Shown here one piece after another: positions 53,500 through 63,004 of a DNA stretch of 64,000 nucleotides; positions within the stretch are counted from its first letter, which is position 1; each line of letters starts with the position of its first letter. The stretch spans positions 62,001-126,000 of the forward strand of contig NZ_CP040765.1 in the NCBI RefSeq assembly GCF_004683865.2, in the 5' to 3' direction. A model generated the notes under the pieces. The model saw only the letters and a list, made by a program, of their open reading frames with translations. It made no database searches and was not told the origin of the DNA. Both the position numbers and the translations under genes were made by a program. This DNA comes from Paracoccus liaowanqingii (GTDB lineage Bacteria; Pseudomonadota; Alphaproteobacteria; Rhodobacterales; Rhodobacteraceae).

Positions 53500-54328
53500 G
53501 GTCAGGATTCATAACCAATAGATGACGGTTGCTGCGAGGGCGATGGCCGAGAGGAATATCTTCGGACATCTGTCGTATCGCGTCGCCACGCGCCTCCAAT
53601 CCTTGAGCCTGCCGAACATGATCTCGATGCGACTTCGCCGCTTGTAGCGCCGCTTGTCATACTTGATCGGCGTCTTGCGTTGCTTCCGACCGGGGATGCA
53701 GGCGCGTATCCCCTTGTCCTGCAACGCGTCTCTCAACCAGTCAGCATCATAACCGCGATCGCCAAGCAGCCATTTGACGTTCGGCAAGCCGCTGAGCAGC
53801 GCCCGTGCGCCGATATAATCGCTCACCTGCCGGCAGTGATGAACAGGTCGAGCGGTCGTCCCTGGCTGTCGCAAATGGCGTGCAGCTTAGTGTTCATGCC
53901 GCCTTTGGTGCGGCCGATCAGGCGGCCACGCCCCCCTTTTTGACGGCCATACTGGTCGCTGTGCGATGTGCCTTCAGGTATGTCGCGTCAATCATCACGG
54001 TCTTCTCTTCACCATGTTCGGCCGCGAGGCCGGCCATCATCCGAGCGAAAAATGCCCTTCCCGCTCCAACGCCTCCAACGGCTGTAAAGCGTCTTGTGAG
54101 GCCCGTAGGCGCTAGGTGCATCACGCCAGCGCAAGCCATTGCGGATAATGAAGATAATCCCACTGAGAACACGCCTGTCATCAACGCGTGGCTTGCCATG
54201 CGACTTTGGAAAAAAGGGGGCCATGCGTGCCATCTGCGCGTCAGTCAGCCAGAAAAGGTCGTTCATGTCACCGCTCCGTTTCCGGGCCGTGAATCACGCA
54301 GCGCAACGAAAATCAATGCATCCTGACC
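53500..54328 (-). mobile_element. IS5-family (IS427 group) element, 829 bp
   Basis: Ends start GGTCAGGATTCATAA on the left and GGTCAGGATGCATTG on the right. It is flanked by CTAG on both sides (53496-53499 and 54329-54332), a YTAR-type target duplication normal for this group. The transposase frames lie on the minus strand. Confidence 0.88.
53509..54266 (-). pseudogene. IS427-type transposase, in shifted frames
   Basis: Frame 1 (54266-54009): 'MNDLFWLTDAQMARMAPFFPKSHGKPRVDDRRVLSGIIFIIRNGLRWRDAP'. A middle frame (to 53918) has 'MIDATYLKAHRTATSMAVKKGG'. The last (53874-53509) has 'LLGDRGYDADWLRDALQDKGIRACIPGRK' and 'RRSRIEIMFGRLKDWRRVATRYDR'. The usual IS427 ORFA/ORFB pair needs one programmed shift; here three frames are needed, so I take it as partly decayed or sequence-damaged. 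Confidence 0.75.
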
Positions 54329-54756
54329 CTAGCCCAGAAAAAGCTCAATTCATGAATAAAGTTTCTGATCAGCTTGGAATGAAGATCGTTGCAGCGAATA
54401 GGCGTTTTGATAGCGCTGGCACCCTTACTCGTGACAGGACCGTCGAAGGATGGCTGGTAGATTTTTATCAAGCTGATTTTATTTTAACAGATTCTTTCCA
54501 TGGCGTGGTATTTTCCATACTATTCAACAGGCCATTTATTGTGTTCTCGAATCCCATCCGGGGATTGGCGAGATTTTCGTCAATACTTGGACTCTTTGAA
54601 CTGGAAGCCCGCATGGTTAAAGATGTTGGCTCTGCCGATCATGAGGCGTTATTAACTCCTATTGACTGGATAAAGGTCAATATGCGCCTGGACGAATTAC
54701 GCCATCAATCAATAGAGTTCCTGCGTAACGCGCTCGAAATTCCGCCCAAAACGTAA

Positions 54757-55118
54757 AGCAGCATGCCTCCCTATCCCGCGAGCCGCCCACGAACTACTCG
54801 GTCCTTCCCAGTCTGCTGCCTTTGCTGCATCAGCGTCGATGATCAAGCTGCCTCACTCGATGCCTACCGTGCCCTGTTTCCTGTAACAGGGAATATCCTG
54901 CGGGCCGCGGCATGGCACAGCGTGTAGGGGTCCGCCTCCGAACCGCCCTGCCACTCGTGGGCAGGGCAGCGCTGGCCGGCCTAGAGTTCCCGTTAGAACA
55001 CAGTCCATCGAAAAAATTGGAAAGTTAACATTCTGTATTTCCCAACATCTTCTTCGAGGTTGAAGTGTAAAGGCGACCAGAAACGCAGACGTCAGTTGTT
55101 TACTCTCGGAGAGAGCCA
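54757..55118. other. Intergenic region, no gene supported
   Basis: About 360 bases. The GC-rich inverted sequence around 54940-54975 (GCCCTGCCACTCGTGGGCAGGGC) can form a 9-bp stem and may be a terminator for the pyruvyl transferase gene. The rest shows no gene. Confidence 0.4.
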
Positions 55119-55364
55119 ATGGACCTGAAAGACAAATTTGAGCTTGAGCTTCTACGAGTGATAACCACCCGCATCATCGCAGCTGTCGATGCGCAAGGCT
55201 ACGACTGGCGTGATGATTTGAGAGCGGGCGCAGCTAGCGATCCAATCCGCTTTAAAACGCATGCTCAGCCAGGACAAAATATCGAGGAGGCCTTGGAAGC
55301 CGCGTTCAAAGACGTTGCTATTCGACTTGGCTTTGAGCCGCAGGATCATCTGACGCGTCACTAG
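55119..55364 (+). CDS. Hypothetical protein, 81 residues
   Basis: Preceded by GGAGAGAG. The product 'MDLKDKFELELLRVITTRII' continues with 'QGYDWRDDLRAGAASDPIRFK' and 'NIEEALEAAFKDVAIRLGFEP', looking like a small helical soluble protein. No family recognised. Its 3' end overlaps the end of a minus-strand remnant at 55318. Confidence 0.5.
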   Translation: MDLKDKFELELLRVITTRIIAAVDAQGYDWRDDLRAGAASDPIRFKTHAQPGQNIEEALEAAFKDVAIRLGFEPQDHLTRH

Positions 55365-55555
55365 GGAACGCACTCTGCCAATACGTCGCCAACTCCGTAT
55401 CAGTGAGTCGAACAGCCCTGCTGACCGCTGACAGCGGCGTGCCGATCATCATTGGCGCATCGATGTCCGTTGTAAGCGTTCTCTGCCCCCCACCTTCCGC
55501 GCGGCATTCTGATCGGTTCATTGGACCGTGATGATTGTTGTGACGGAGTTTCTCC

Positions 55556-55945
55556 ATGGAGTCTGCATTGGAGCTTCTCCCGGGTGGCGGCCGCGGCCGT
55601 CGGAACCGGAAGTGGCTGGATGAGGTAAAGGCGCGGATTGTGGCGGAGACGCTGATGCCGGGCGTGACCGTGAATACCGTTGCGCGGCGGCACGGGGTGC
55701 CGGCGAACCATGTCTCTTCTTGGCGGACGCTGGCGCGGAAAGGGCGACTGGTGCTGCCTGCTCCTGAAGATCCGGTGGAGTTTGCGGCGCTGTTGCTCGG
55801 CCCCGCTGAAGATGCGCCGCGGGCCGATGTCGGTGCCGTGGCCCGGCCGGAGATCGTCTCGGGCGCGGTGGTGATCCGTCTGGAAGCCGGGGCCTCGGCG
55901 GAGCGGATTGCCATGGTCGTGCGCGCCCTGGCGGCTACCCCATGA
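55556..55945 (+). CDS. tnpA: IS66 TnpA, accessory transposition protein
   Basis: 129 residues with a helix-turn-helix: 'GRRNRKWLDEVKARIVAETLMPGVTVNTVARRHGVPANHVSSWRTLARKGRLVLP'. The rest ('IVSGAVVIRLEAGASAERIAMVVRALAAT') is the normal IS66 OrfA end. It overlaps tnpB by four bases. Intact. Confidence 0.92.
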   Translation: MESALELLPGGGRGRRNRKWLDEVKARIVAETLMPGVTVNTVARRHGVPANHVSSWRTLARKGRLVLPAPEDPVEFAALLLGPAEDAPRADVGAVARPEIVSGAVVIRLEAGASAERIAMVVRALAATP

Positions 55946-56295
55946 TCTTCCCCTCCAACCGCGTGAGGATCATGGTTGCGACCAAACCCGTCGATTTCCG
56001 CAAGGGGCATGATGGCCTGGCTGCACTGGTGTCGTCGGTGCTGCGCAAGGATCCGTTCACCGGCACGGTGTTCGTGTTCCGCTCGCGCCGGGCGGACAGG
56101 CTGAAGCTTTTGTATTGGGACGGCACCGGTCTGGTAATGGCTTACAAGCGGCTGGAGGATACAACCTTTACTTGGCCGGCCATCAGGGACGGGATCATGG
56201 CGCTGAACCATGCCCAGTTTGAGGCGCTGTTTGCCGGGCTCGACTGGCGCAAGGTCAAAGCTCTGGAAACCCGCCCCCCTGCTGCGGCAGAGTGA
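55942..56295 (+). CDS. tnpB: IS66 TnpB, accessory transposition protein
   Basis: 117 residues, the usual size. 'VRIMVATKPVDFRKGHDGLAALVSSVLRKDPFTGTVFVFRSRRADRLKLLYWDGTGLVMAYKRLEDTTFTWP' is the strongly conserved IS66 Orf2 signature. Intact and coupled to tnpA (ATGA). Confidence 0.95.
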   Translation: MIFPSNRVRIMVATKPVDFRKGHDGLAALVSSVLRKDPFTGTVFVFRSRRADRLKLLYWDGTGLVMAYKRLEDTTFTWPAIRDGIMALNHAQFEALFAGLDWRKVKALETRPPAAAE

Positions 56296-57290
56296 ATCAG
56301 TTGCCTGATTTTCCATGTTTTTGCCGGAGCTCCTTGATAAAATCAGAGCATGTTCGCAGCCTCTGTTCTCGATCTTTCCGCCATTCCCAACGCGCAGCGT
56401 GCGGCGGTTCAGGCGTTGCTGGAAGAGGTGGCGGCTCTCAAGGACATCACCAGACGCCAGGAGCATCTGATCGCCGAGCTGAACCATGCCCTGCATGGCA
56501 AGCGGTCGGAAAAGCTGACCGAGGATGAGCGGCAGCTGGCTTTCGAGGACCTGTCCATTGCGTTGGCCGAGGTCGAGGCGGAGAAGGAAACGCAGGCCAC
56601 CAGGACGGACAAGGGGGCGACCAGGCCCGCGCCGAAGCGCAATATCGGCAACCTACCGGCTGCACTGCCGCGTATCGAAGAGGTCATCGAGCCCGCCAGC
56701 CTGATCTGCCCCTGCGGCTGCGGCATCATGCACAAGATCGGTGAAGACCGCAGCGAGCGGCTGGACATCGTGCCTGCCCAGCTGCGCGTCATCGTCACCG
56801 TCCGCCCGAAATATGCCTGCCGGTCCTGCACCGACGGCGTCACTCAGGCACCAGCACCTTCCCGCCTGATCACGGGCGGGCTGCCAACCGAGGCGACGCT
56901 CGCCCATGTGCTGGTCAGCAAGTATGCGGACCATCTGCCGTTGTATAGACAGAGCCAGATCCTGGCGCGGGCGGGCCTTGATCTGCACCGCGCCGTTCTG
57001 GCCGATTGGGTGGGCAAGGCCGCGTTCCATCTGACGCCGGTGGTGGACCGGCTGGCCGAGCATCTCAAACGGTCGGGCAAGCTGTTCATGGACGAAACAA
57101 CGGCCCCGGTGCTGGACCCGGGGCGTGGGACCACAAAGACCGGATATCTCTGGGCACTGGCGCGCGATGACCGGCCGTGGGGCGGCGAGGACCCGCCCGG
57201 CGTGGTCTACTTTTATGCCCCCGGCCGCGCAGGCGAGAATGCCGAGACCTTCCTGACCGGCTTCGATGGCATTCTGCAAATCGATGGTTA

Positions 57291-58449
57291 TACCAACGGC
57301 CCTAAGCACTGACCCCTTTTGCGTATTCACGCGTGGCAATCGATCGGACGCGCTCGGGGTCGTTTGCGAAGGCGTTCCATGCGCTGCAGCATCGGTCGAC
57401 AATGTCTGCGTAGGTGTCAAAGACGGTGATGGCGAGGCAGTTTGCGCGCAGATAGGCCCAGATGTTCTCAACCGGATTCAGCTCTGGCGCATAGGGCGGA
57501 AGCGTCACGATGGTGATGTTGTCGGGGATGCGCAGAGCGCTGGAGTTATGCCAGCCGGCGCCGTCCATCACGAGCACGGCATGGGCGCCCGACGCGACGG
57601 TTTTCGCGATTTCAGCGAGATGAGCGTTCATGGCCGAGGTATCGGCACGTGGCATGACAAGTGCCGCGGTCGTGGCGCGCGATGGACAGACGGCGCCGAA
57701 GATATAGGCCCATTTGTAGCGGGTGTCGCGCGGCGCACGAGGCCGGGTTCCGCACTCGGCCCAGGTCCGGGTGAGCGTCCCCTGTTGACCTACGCGTGCT
57801 TCATCCTGAAACCACACCTCCAATGGCTTCCCGTGCGCCGTCTCCGGCAGGGCGGCCTTTACCGTAGCGGCAAAGTTTTTTTAAATGCCTCCTGTGCCAA
57901 CGGGTCGGATCTGGGGTGCTGTGGGCGCACTGAAAGGCGGCGGAAGCCAAGGGCTGCCAGCTGCTTGCCGACCGTCCGCTCGTGCATGACCACGCCGAAG
58001 CGATCTTCGATCTTGCGCTTGAGATCGACGCAGCGCCAGCGGACCACCCCATCGGCCTCAAGGTCAGGCCCTTCACGGACCATCCGGGCAAGTTCCGCTT
58101 TCTGCTCAGAGTTCAGGAGCGGCGTCGGGCCTGCCCAATACCGGTTCGACAGACCGGTGATCCCCTCGGCGTTGTAGCGATGAACCCAATCGCGCAGGGT
58201 CTGCCGGTCCATGCCGCAGGCCTCCGCCGCCGTCTTGCGATCCGCGCCCTCCAGAACAAGAGCGATCGCCAAAATCCGCCGCACCGCTTTTGCATCCTTT
58301 GTGCGCGCCGCCGCCGCCCGAAGCTCACTTGTCGACATATCCGTTCGAGTGATCTCAATCGCCATCAGAACCTCCATCTCTTGATGGCAATGATTCAGAT
58401 TTTCAGGTCGAAGGGAATCCCGTGAGTCAGAGCTTAGGGCTGTTGGTAT
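57291..58449 (-). mobile_element. IS630-family element inside IS66 tnpC
   Basis: Ends: TACCAACGGCCCTAAGC on the left, and the inverse of GCTTAGGGCTGTTGGTA on the right, one mismatch in 17. TA at 57289-57290 and 58450-58451 is the expected TA duplication. Excision restores the tnpC frame. A decayed relative of its right end lies at 34634. Confidence 0.88.
57302..58365 (-). CDS. IS630-family transposase in two frames with a slippery A-run
   Basis: ATG 58365. Frame 1 (to 57859) carries the helix-turn-helix part 'AVRRILAIALVLEGADRKTAAEACGMDRQTLRDWVHRYNAEGITGL' and ends just after 'DPLAQEAFKK'. Seven A residues on the coding strand (57876-57882) allow a shift into frame 2, which has the DDE core 'VWFQDEARVGQQGTLTRTWAECGTRPRAP', 'VLVMDGAGWHNSSAL' and 'LPPYAPELNPVENIWAYLR'. 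Many IS630 elements use such programmed frameshifting, so this may be functional rather than broken. Confidence 0.85.
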
Positions 58450-58802
58450 TACACAGGCTATAACCGGCTGACCAAACCGATCCGCAAGGGCGGTGCCCCC
58501 ATTCGGATCGCGCATTGCTGGGCGCATGCAAGGCGCAAACTGAAGGAAGTCTTCGACCGCGATGGCTCCGAGATCGCTGCTGAGGGGCTGCGCCGCATCG
58601 CCGAGCTCTACGCCGTCGAGGCCGACATCCGCGGTGTCTCGCCCGGCCAGCGCCTCTCGGCCCGCCAAGCCCGCACCGCACCGCTGGTGGCCGCCTTCGG
58701 CGGCTGGCTGCAGGCGCAACGCCGAAAGATCTCCACCAAATCCCGGTTGGGCGAAAAACTCACCTATATCCATAACCACTGGGAAGGGCTGCAAGCTTTC
58801 CT

Positions 58803-60202
58803 GAGCTATGGCCGATTTTGGGTGATGGGGTCTGAGAAGGCGGCGTATCGTGGTGGGTGTCAAAGCCTGCCAGAACCTCCCGAAGGAGCGATACGCCTTG
58901 GAAGATGATATCACGATCACCCCGCTTCACCAGCCCGGATCTGTCGTTGATCCACTCACCGAGATTGCACGCGACGGCGCCCGGCAGATGCTGGCAGCGG
59001 CACTCAGGGCTGAGGCCGCGAGTTTTGTCGCGCAGTTTGCTGAGGAGCGCCTGCCCGATGGCAGGCAGCGCGTTGTCCACCACGGCACCGGCCCTGAGCG
59101 GAACATCCAGACCGGGATCGGCCCTATCCCGGTGCAGAGACAGAAGGTGCGCGACCGGGCAGCTGATGCGCCGCCGGAGGACAAGATCCGGTTCAATTCG
59201 CGCATTCTTCCGAAGTGGGCGCGCCGTTCGCCTAGCCTTGATGCTCTGCTTCCGGTCCTCTACTTGCGCGGCGTCTCGACTGGAGACTTCCAGGAGGCTC
59301 TGAGCGCGCTGGTCGGTCCGGATGCGCCCAACCTGTCGCCAGGAGCGATCTCGCGGCTCACGGGCGAGTGGCAAGCAGAACATGACCGCTGGCAACGCCG
59401 AAACCTCTCGGCCCGGCGCTACGTCTATGTCTGGGCCGACGGCGTGTATCTGCAGGCCCGGATGGAGCCGCAGGCCGAGTGCATGCTGGTGATCATCGGG
59501 GCGACGCCGGAAGGGAAGAAGGAGCTGCTGGGGTTCCAGGTTGGGGTCCGCGAGAGCGCGCAGAGCTGGCATGAACTGCTGGTCGACCTCAGGGCCCGCG
59601 GCCTCTCGGCGCCACCGGACCTCGCGGTCGGAGATGGTGCCCTTGGCTTCTGGAAGGCGCTGGATGAGATCTTCCCCGACACGCGCCACCAACGCTGTTG
59701 GACCCACAAGGTGTCCAACGTCCTGAACAAGCTTCCGAAGTCGATGCACCCGGCGGTGAAGACTGACCTGCGGGAGATCTGGCAAGCCGCGACCCGCGCG
59801 GCGGCAGAGACCGCCGTCAATACCTTCGTCGAGAAGTATGGCGTGAAATACGAGAAAGCCGTCGCCTGCCTGACCAAGGATCGAGAGGCACTGCTGGCCT
59901 TCTACGACTTCCCGGCCGCTCACTGGGACCACCTGCGCACGTCCAACCCGATCGAGAGCGTCTTCGCGACCGTCCGCCATCGCACCGTCCGAACCAAAGG
60001 CGCGTTGTCTCAGAAGACAGCGAAGCTGATGGTGTTCAAGCTGGTTCAGGCCGCAGCGAAGAAATGGCGACGACTGAAGGGCGCAAACCAGTTGCCTCTC
60101 GTCGTCGAAGGCGTCAAGTTCACTGACGGTGTCGCCGAGCAGGACGCCAACGAAAGCCGCGCCGCTTGATCAGGCCGCGTCACCCAAAATCCCGCATAGC
60201 TC
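58803..60202 (+). mobile_element. IS256-family element, copy 2 (1400 bp)
   Basis: Same ends and same transposase as copy 1, opposite orientation. AGCTTTCCT is duplicated at 58794-58802 and 60203-60211. It sits in IS66 tnpC. Each copy has its own 9-bp duplication, so the two inserted separately and no inversion between them has occurred since. Confidence 0.93.
58850..60169 (+). CDS. IS256-family (mutator-type) transposase, copy 2
   Basis: 439 residues, identical to the copy 1 product over its full length. GTG start at 58850 or TTG at 58898, the latter preceded by GGAGCG. The identity of the two copies points to recent transposition within this replicon or this cell. Confidence 0.94.
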   Translation: MVGVKACQNLPKERYALEDDITITPLHQPGSVVDPLTEIARDGARQMLAAALRAEAASFVAQFAEERLPDGRQRVVHHGTGPERNIQTGIGPIPVQRQKVRDRAADAPPEDKIRFNSRILPKWARRSPSLDALLPVLYLRGVSTGDFQEALSALVGPDAPNLSPGAISRLTGEWQAEHDRWQRRNLSARRYVYVWADGVYLQARMEPQAECMLVIIGATPEGKKELLGFQVGVRESAQSWHELLVDLRARGLSAPPDLAVGDGALGFWKALDEIFPDTRHQRCWTHKVSNVLNKLPKSMHPAVKTDLREIWQAATRAAAETAVNTFVEKYGVKYEKAVACLTKDREALLAFYDFPAAHWDHLRTSNPIESVFATVRHRTVRTKGALSQKTAKLMVFKLVQAAAKKWRRLKGANQLPLVVEGVKFTDGVAEQDANESRAA

Positions 60203-60673
60203 AGCTTTCCTGACCGACGGGCGCATCGAGATCGACTCCAACAGGGTCGAAAATCTGATCCGCCCCATCACCCTCAATCGCAAGAATGCGCTCTTCGCAG
60301 GTCACGACGAAGGCGGCGTTGCCTGGGGCCGCATCGCCTCGTTGATCGAGACCTGCAAGATCAACGGCATTGAGCCCTTTGCCTATCTGAAGGCCACCCT
60401 CACGGCGATCGCCACCGGCCATCCACAAAGCCGCCTCGATGACCTGCTACCGTGGAACTTCAAGCCGTCAAGCTAAGTCGACAGTGGGGGCCAGCGACCG
60501 CTTACTGTCCGTTTCAGCTCGTGCCAGATCTTCGAACCATCGCGGCCGGGCGACGACTCCTCCCAAAGTGCCGTCCGGCCTATTGTGATAATAGTCCCAC
60601 CCGATGCTCTAGCGGCATATCTTTTTTGGTAAGCAGCTTGCCCTCGCCATTGTGTAGCTAGCCTTTGAACCTC

Positions 60674-61210
60674 TCACAGATCGCTCGAAAACTCGTCAAG
60701 AGTCCTTTTGAGTTCCGCCTCGCTAAATGGTTTGCTGATCCAGCCTATCGGCTTTGCATCAGTCGCACGCTCGCGCGTCTCTGGATTTCCGTAGGCCGAT
60801 ACGAAGATCGACCGAACGCCGAGCATTTGGTAGAGTTCTATCGCGGCACTTACGCCATCCCGGTCACCGTGGATATTGATGTCCATCGTCGCGCAGTCAG
60901 GCCGGTGCTGCCGGGCCAGGCGTACGGCCTCGGAGGCGCTGGTAGCCTTGCAGACAACCTCTGCGCCAAGGTCCTCGAGGGTCATCTCCAGGTCCATGGC
61001 GATGAGAGCTTCGTCCTCGACGATCATGACGCGAAGTGGGCGTCCGATACCTTGGAGAGGTCCTCCAGTTCCTGCGTAAGGGCTGGTGCTCATCATAATC
61101 GGAATGTGTGTGTGCATGGAGGATGGTTGCATACGTCTGATGTGGCGACTGTCCTGCCAGCGTCTATCGGTATGTCGCAAATTTGGGAAATGGGAATAAA
61201 GGAGTCTCAT
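60674..61210 (-). CDS. Single-domain response regulator (receiver only)
   Basis: 178 residues if translation starts at ATG 61210, which overlaps the kinase stop (ATGA); an internal ATG at 61096 would give just the receiver. Receiver motifs: 'LRVMIVEDEALIAMDLEMTLEDLG', phosphorylation site Asp110 in 'PDCATMDINIHGDRDG', 'SIFVSAYGN' and the Lys in 'WISKPFSEAEL'. No output domain. This type commonly works with HisKA_2/HWE kinases in alphaproteobacteria. Confidence 0.87.
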   Translation of the reverse strand: MRLLYSHFPNLRHTDRRWQDSRHIRRMQPSSMHTHIPIMMSTSPYAGTGGPLQGIGRPLRVMIVEDEALIAMDLEMTLEDLGAEVVCKATSASEAVRLARQHRPDCATMDINIHGDRDGVSAAIELYQMLGVRSIFVSAYGNPETRERATDAKPIGWISKPFSEAELKRTLDEFSSDL

Positions 61211-62244
61211 CGCTTCGTATGGTCCAAACGTGAACGAAAATGGATCGAAGCCTTCGCTCCGTCGTCATCCACCAGTCTTAGCGCGGCCCCGATCTGACGG
61301 CAAAGGGCGCGCACGAGTGTCAAGCCTGAGGACCGCGTTTCCACTTGTTCGCCAAAGCCACGCCCATCATCCTTCACCTCGAATAGGTACCCTTCTGGGG
61401 AGGACGTGAACGACACCGCAATAGTTCCGCCCGTGCCGGAGAGCCCGTATTCAAAGGCGTTCGTAATAAGCTCATTGGCAATAAGCGAGAGACAGTGAGC
61501 CTCTTCCGCGGTCATTTTTTCTTCCGCAATCGAAAGGTTAATTCGGTCGGAGCCCCCGAACCCAGAGGCGGTCCCCTGAACCACCTGTTCGAGAAAATCT
61601 CGGCTAGACAAAACCCCGGCGCTTGCCCTCTGGTAGAGTGCCTCCTGGGCCGCGCTCATTGCACGAAGACGGCGGGAGGCCGTCGCCACGACCTCCGTGA
61701 CCTCGGCAGAGGAGTGTTTCGCGGCGGACATCCGGATGAGAGGCAGCATCTGCTGGATATTGTTCTTAACGCGATGCTGCAGCTCGCGGACCAGCATATG
61801 GTTCTCGGACAGCGCTTCTTTTAGAAGAATGTTCTCCCGGACACGCTCCAGCAGGACACGATCCATTTCTGCCAAGCGTCGGTTCAAAACGCTGAAGTGA
61901 TCACCATTCGCCTCGATCAGCCTTAAGACGACCATGGTTTCAGGAATGTCCGCGTGTCGAACACGTGCTGCGAGAGCCCGGTAACGCTTTTCTCCCGCCT
62001 TTAGTCGAACCTCCATCGCGCCAAGATGGGAGGACGTCGACCGGCTGGCCCGAGAAAGGAAGGCAGAGACAGCCTCCGGCGCCGCTACTTTGTCAAAAAA
62101 ACTCCTTTGAAGAAGATCTTTGCCCAACAGGTTAAGCGCAGCCGAGTTCGCACGGTGCACAGATCCGTCCAAGGACATCACCAAGGCAGCTTCCTGAAGA
62201 AACTCCAAATCAAGCCCGGCGACACCTGTATCTTTCGACGTCAT
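61207..62244 (-). CDS. PAS-HisKA_2 sensor histidine kinase (cytosolic)
   Basis: 345 residues. Residues ~12-115 form a PAS-like sensor ('EFLQEAALVMSLDGSVHRANSAALNLLG'). The HisKA_2 box is 'LVRELQHRVKNNIQQMLPLIRM' with His157. The ATPase part has 'HCLSLIANELITNAFEYG', 'VKDDGRGFGEQVETRSSGLTLVRALCRQIGAALRL'. No membrane helix, so it senses a cytoplasmic cue. It overlaps the output-domain gene upstream (TGATG) and the receiver gene downstream. Confidence 0.9.
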   Translation of the reverse strand: MTSKDTGVAGLDLEFLQEAALVMSLDGSVHRANSAALNLLGKDLLQRSFFDKVAAPEAVSAFLSRASRSTSSHLGAMEVRLKAGEKRYRALAARVRHADIPETMVVLRLIEANGDHFSVLNRRLAEMDRVLLERVRENILLKEALSENHMLVRELQHRVKNNIQQMLPLIRMSAAKHSSAEVTEVVATASRRLRAMSAAQEALYQRASAGVLSSRDFLEQVVQGTASGFGGSDRINLSIAEEKMTAEEAHCLSLIANELITNAFEYGLSGTGGTIAVSFTSSPEGYLFEVKDDGRGFGEQVETRSSGLTLVRALCRQIGAALRLVDDDGAKASIHFRSRLDHTKR

Positions 62245-62789
62245 CAGTCTTCGACCCTGAAATATTCCCTTGTGTTCGGCTCGATGTTCTCGAGCGGCTT
62301 CAGATGGACGATCACCTTGCAGCCAGGATGTCCGGTCGCGATTGCCTCCTCGATCTCGACACGGGCATAGCCGAGGTTTTGTGCAGTGATCGAGCCAAAG
62401 ACATTCGATGTCATCATACAGAGCGAGGGACGCCCTTGCACGAAAGCACCAAACGGGCAGGCCCGATTTCCGAGGACGATGCGATCCTCGCGTTCTTCGA
62501 TAATGAAGAAATCACCTTGAATCCGACGCTTCAGGTCGACAAGGACGTCTTGGACCTGCGCCCTGTCAAGCCGGTCGACCTTTAGCGCGGCCCGGTATGA
62601 CGCATCGATCTGCTCGCCTATGGCACCACCAACAACACTGATATAGCCCGACGCCTCTGCCACTCCCACAACGCTTTCCAACGTGCCGGCCAATTCTCTC
62701 AGCAGGCTTCGTAGAAAGATATCGCGCCCGAGGTCAACAGGGGCATTCTGAACAGAGGGCTCAAGCTGGTCGTTCGCTGCCTTCATCAC
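62244..62789 (-). CDS. Methanogen-output-domain-like sensory protein
   Basis: 181 residues. The centre '[26 protein letters not shown]'-like stretch and '[63 protein letters not shown]' resemble the domain named methanogen output domain 1, which has Cys residues (CPFG, CMM) and is often encoded beside PAS kinases. First gene of the operon with the kinase and receiver. Ligand unknown; the Cys may bind metal or haem. Confidence 0.6.
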   Translation of the reverse strand: MMKAANDQLEPSVQNAPVDLGRDIFLRSLLRELAGTLESVVGVAEASGYISVVGGAIGEQIDASYRAALKVDRLDRAQVQDVLVDLKRRIQGDFFIIEEREDRIVLGNRACPFGAFVQGRPSLCMMTSNVFGSITAQNLGYARVEIEEAIATGHPGCKVIVHLKPLENIEPNTREYFRVED

Positions 62790-63004
62790 GCACCTTTCGG
62801 TTCAATATGGAGCGCTAACCCTCTCATTGACACACAAGGGCGCGAATTAGTGTAAACGGAAATTACGTATATATATCGTCCACGCAAGCATCTTCAGACG
62901 CTTGCCTGAGTTTGAGACTGGTCGCATTAACGACCTGAAGGCAATTCAGTCCGATTGGGTACGTGGTTTAACCGGATGTAGCTGGAACCCGGAGCCATTA
63001 AGGT

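Larger units (their letters stand above)
52466..54756 (+). pseudogene. Polysaccharide pyruvyl transferase family gene, split by an IS427-type element
   Basis: First part 52466-53499, second part 54329-54756. Conserved blocks: 'VGIFTLPLGRNYGGILQAYALMKTVRDLG', 'AVISGSDQVWRAKYARG', 'KRISYAASFGADQWEFTEEQ', 'ISVREKSATELCREYLGADARHVLDPTLL', and after the element 'GWLVDFYQADFILTDSFHGVVFSILFNRPFIVFSN'. These are the CsaB/WcaK-like pyruvyl transferase motifs. Removing the element and one CTAG restores '...SYILDASPEKAQ...'. The gene is lower in GC than its surroundings, suggesting transfer. It would have modified cell-surface sugars. Now broken. Confidence 0.85.
56350..60476 (+). pseudogene. tnpC: IS66 TnpC transposase, split into three parts
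   Basis: Parts: 56350-57290, 58450-58802 and 60212-60476. Part 1 has the coiled coil, zinc-finger-like 'SLICPCGCGIMHKIGEDRSERLDIVPAQLRVIVTVRPKYACRSC', and 'LFMDETTAPVLDPGRGTTKTGYLWALARDDRPW'. Part 2 continues 'TGYNRLTKPIRKGGAPIRIAHCWAHARRKLKEVFDR', and part 3 gives 'TDGRIEIDSNRVENLIRPITLNRKNALFAGHDEGG' with the catalytic Glu. Removing both insertions with one copy of each target duplication restores a single frame ('DGYTGYN' and 'LQAFLTDGR'). Confidence 0.9.
55472..60505 (+). mobile_element. IS66-family element carrying nested IS630 and IS256 insertions
   Basis: Left end GTAAGCGTTCTCTGCCCCCC and right end (read inward) GTAAGCGGTCGCTGGCCCCC form the inverted repeats. TGTCCGTT is duplicated at 55464-55471 and 60506-60513, the normal 8-bp duplication of IS66. 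It holds tnpA, tnpB and tnpC. Two younger elements lie inside tnpC: IS630 at 57291-58449 and IS256 copy 2 at 58803-60202. Without them the element would be about 2.5 kb, the usual size. Confidence 0.92.
55318..60608 (-). pseudogene. Remnant gene split by the IS66 element
   Basis: Reading the minus strand from 60608 to 60506, then jumping the IS66 element (55472-60505) with one TGTCCGTT removed, and on to TAG at 55318, gives one open frame: 'GWDYYHNRPDGTLGG', 'RPRWFEDLARAETDIDAPM', 'IGTPLSAVSRAVRLTDTEL', 'ATYWQSAFPSDASDDP'. No start codon is seen before an upstream stop. Family not recognised. The continuity across the element supports that this was a coding region. Confidence 0.4.
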
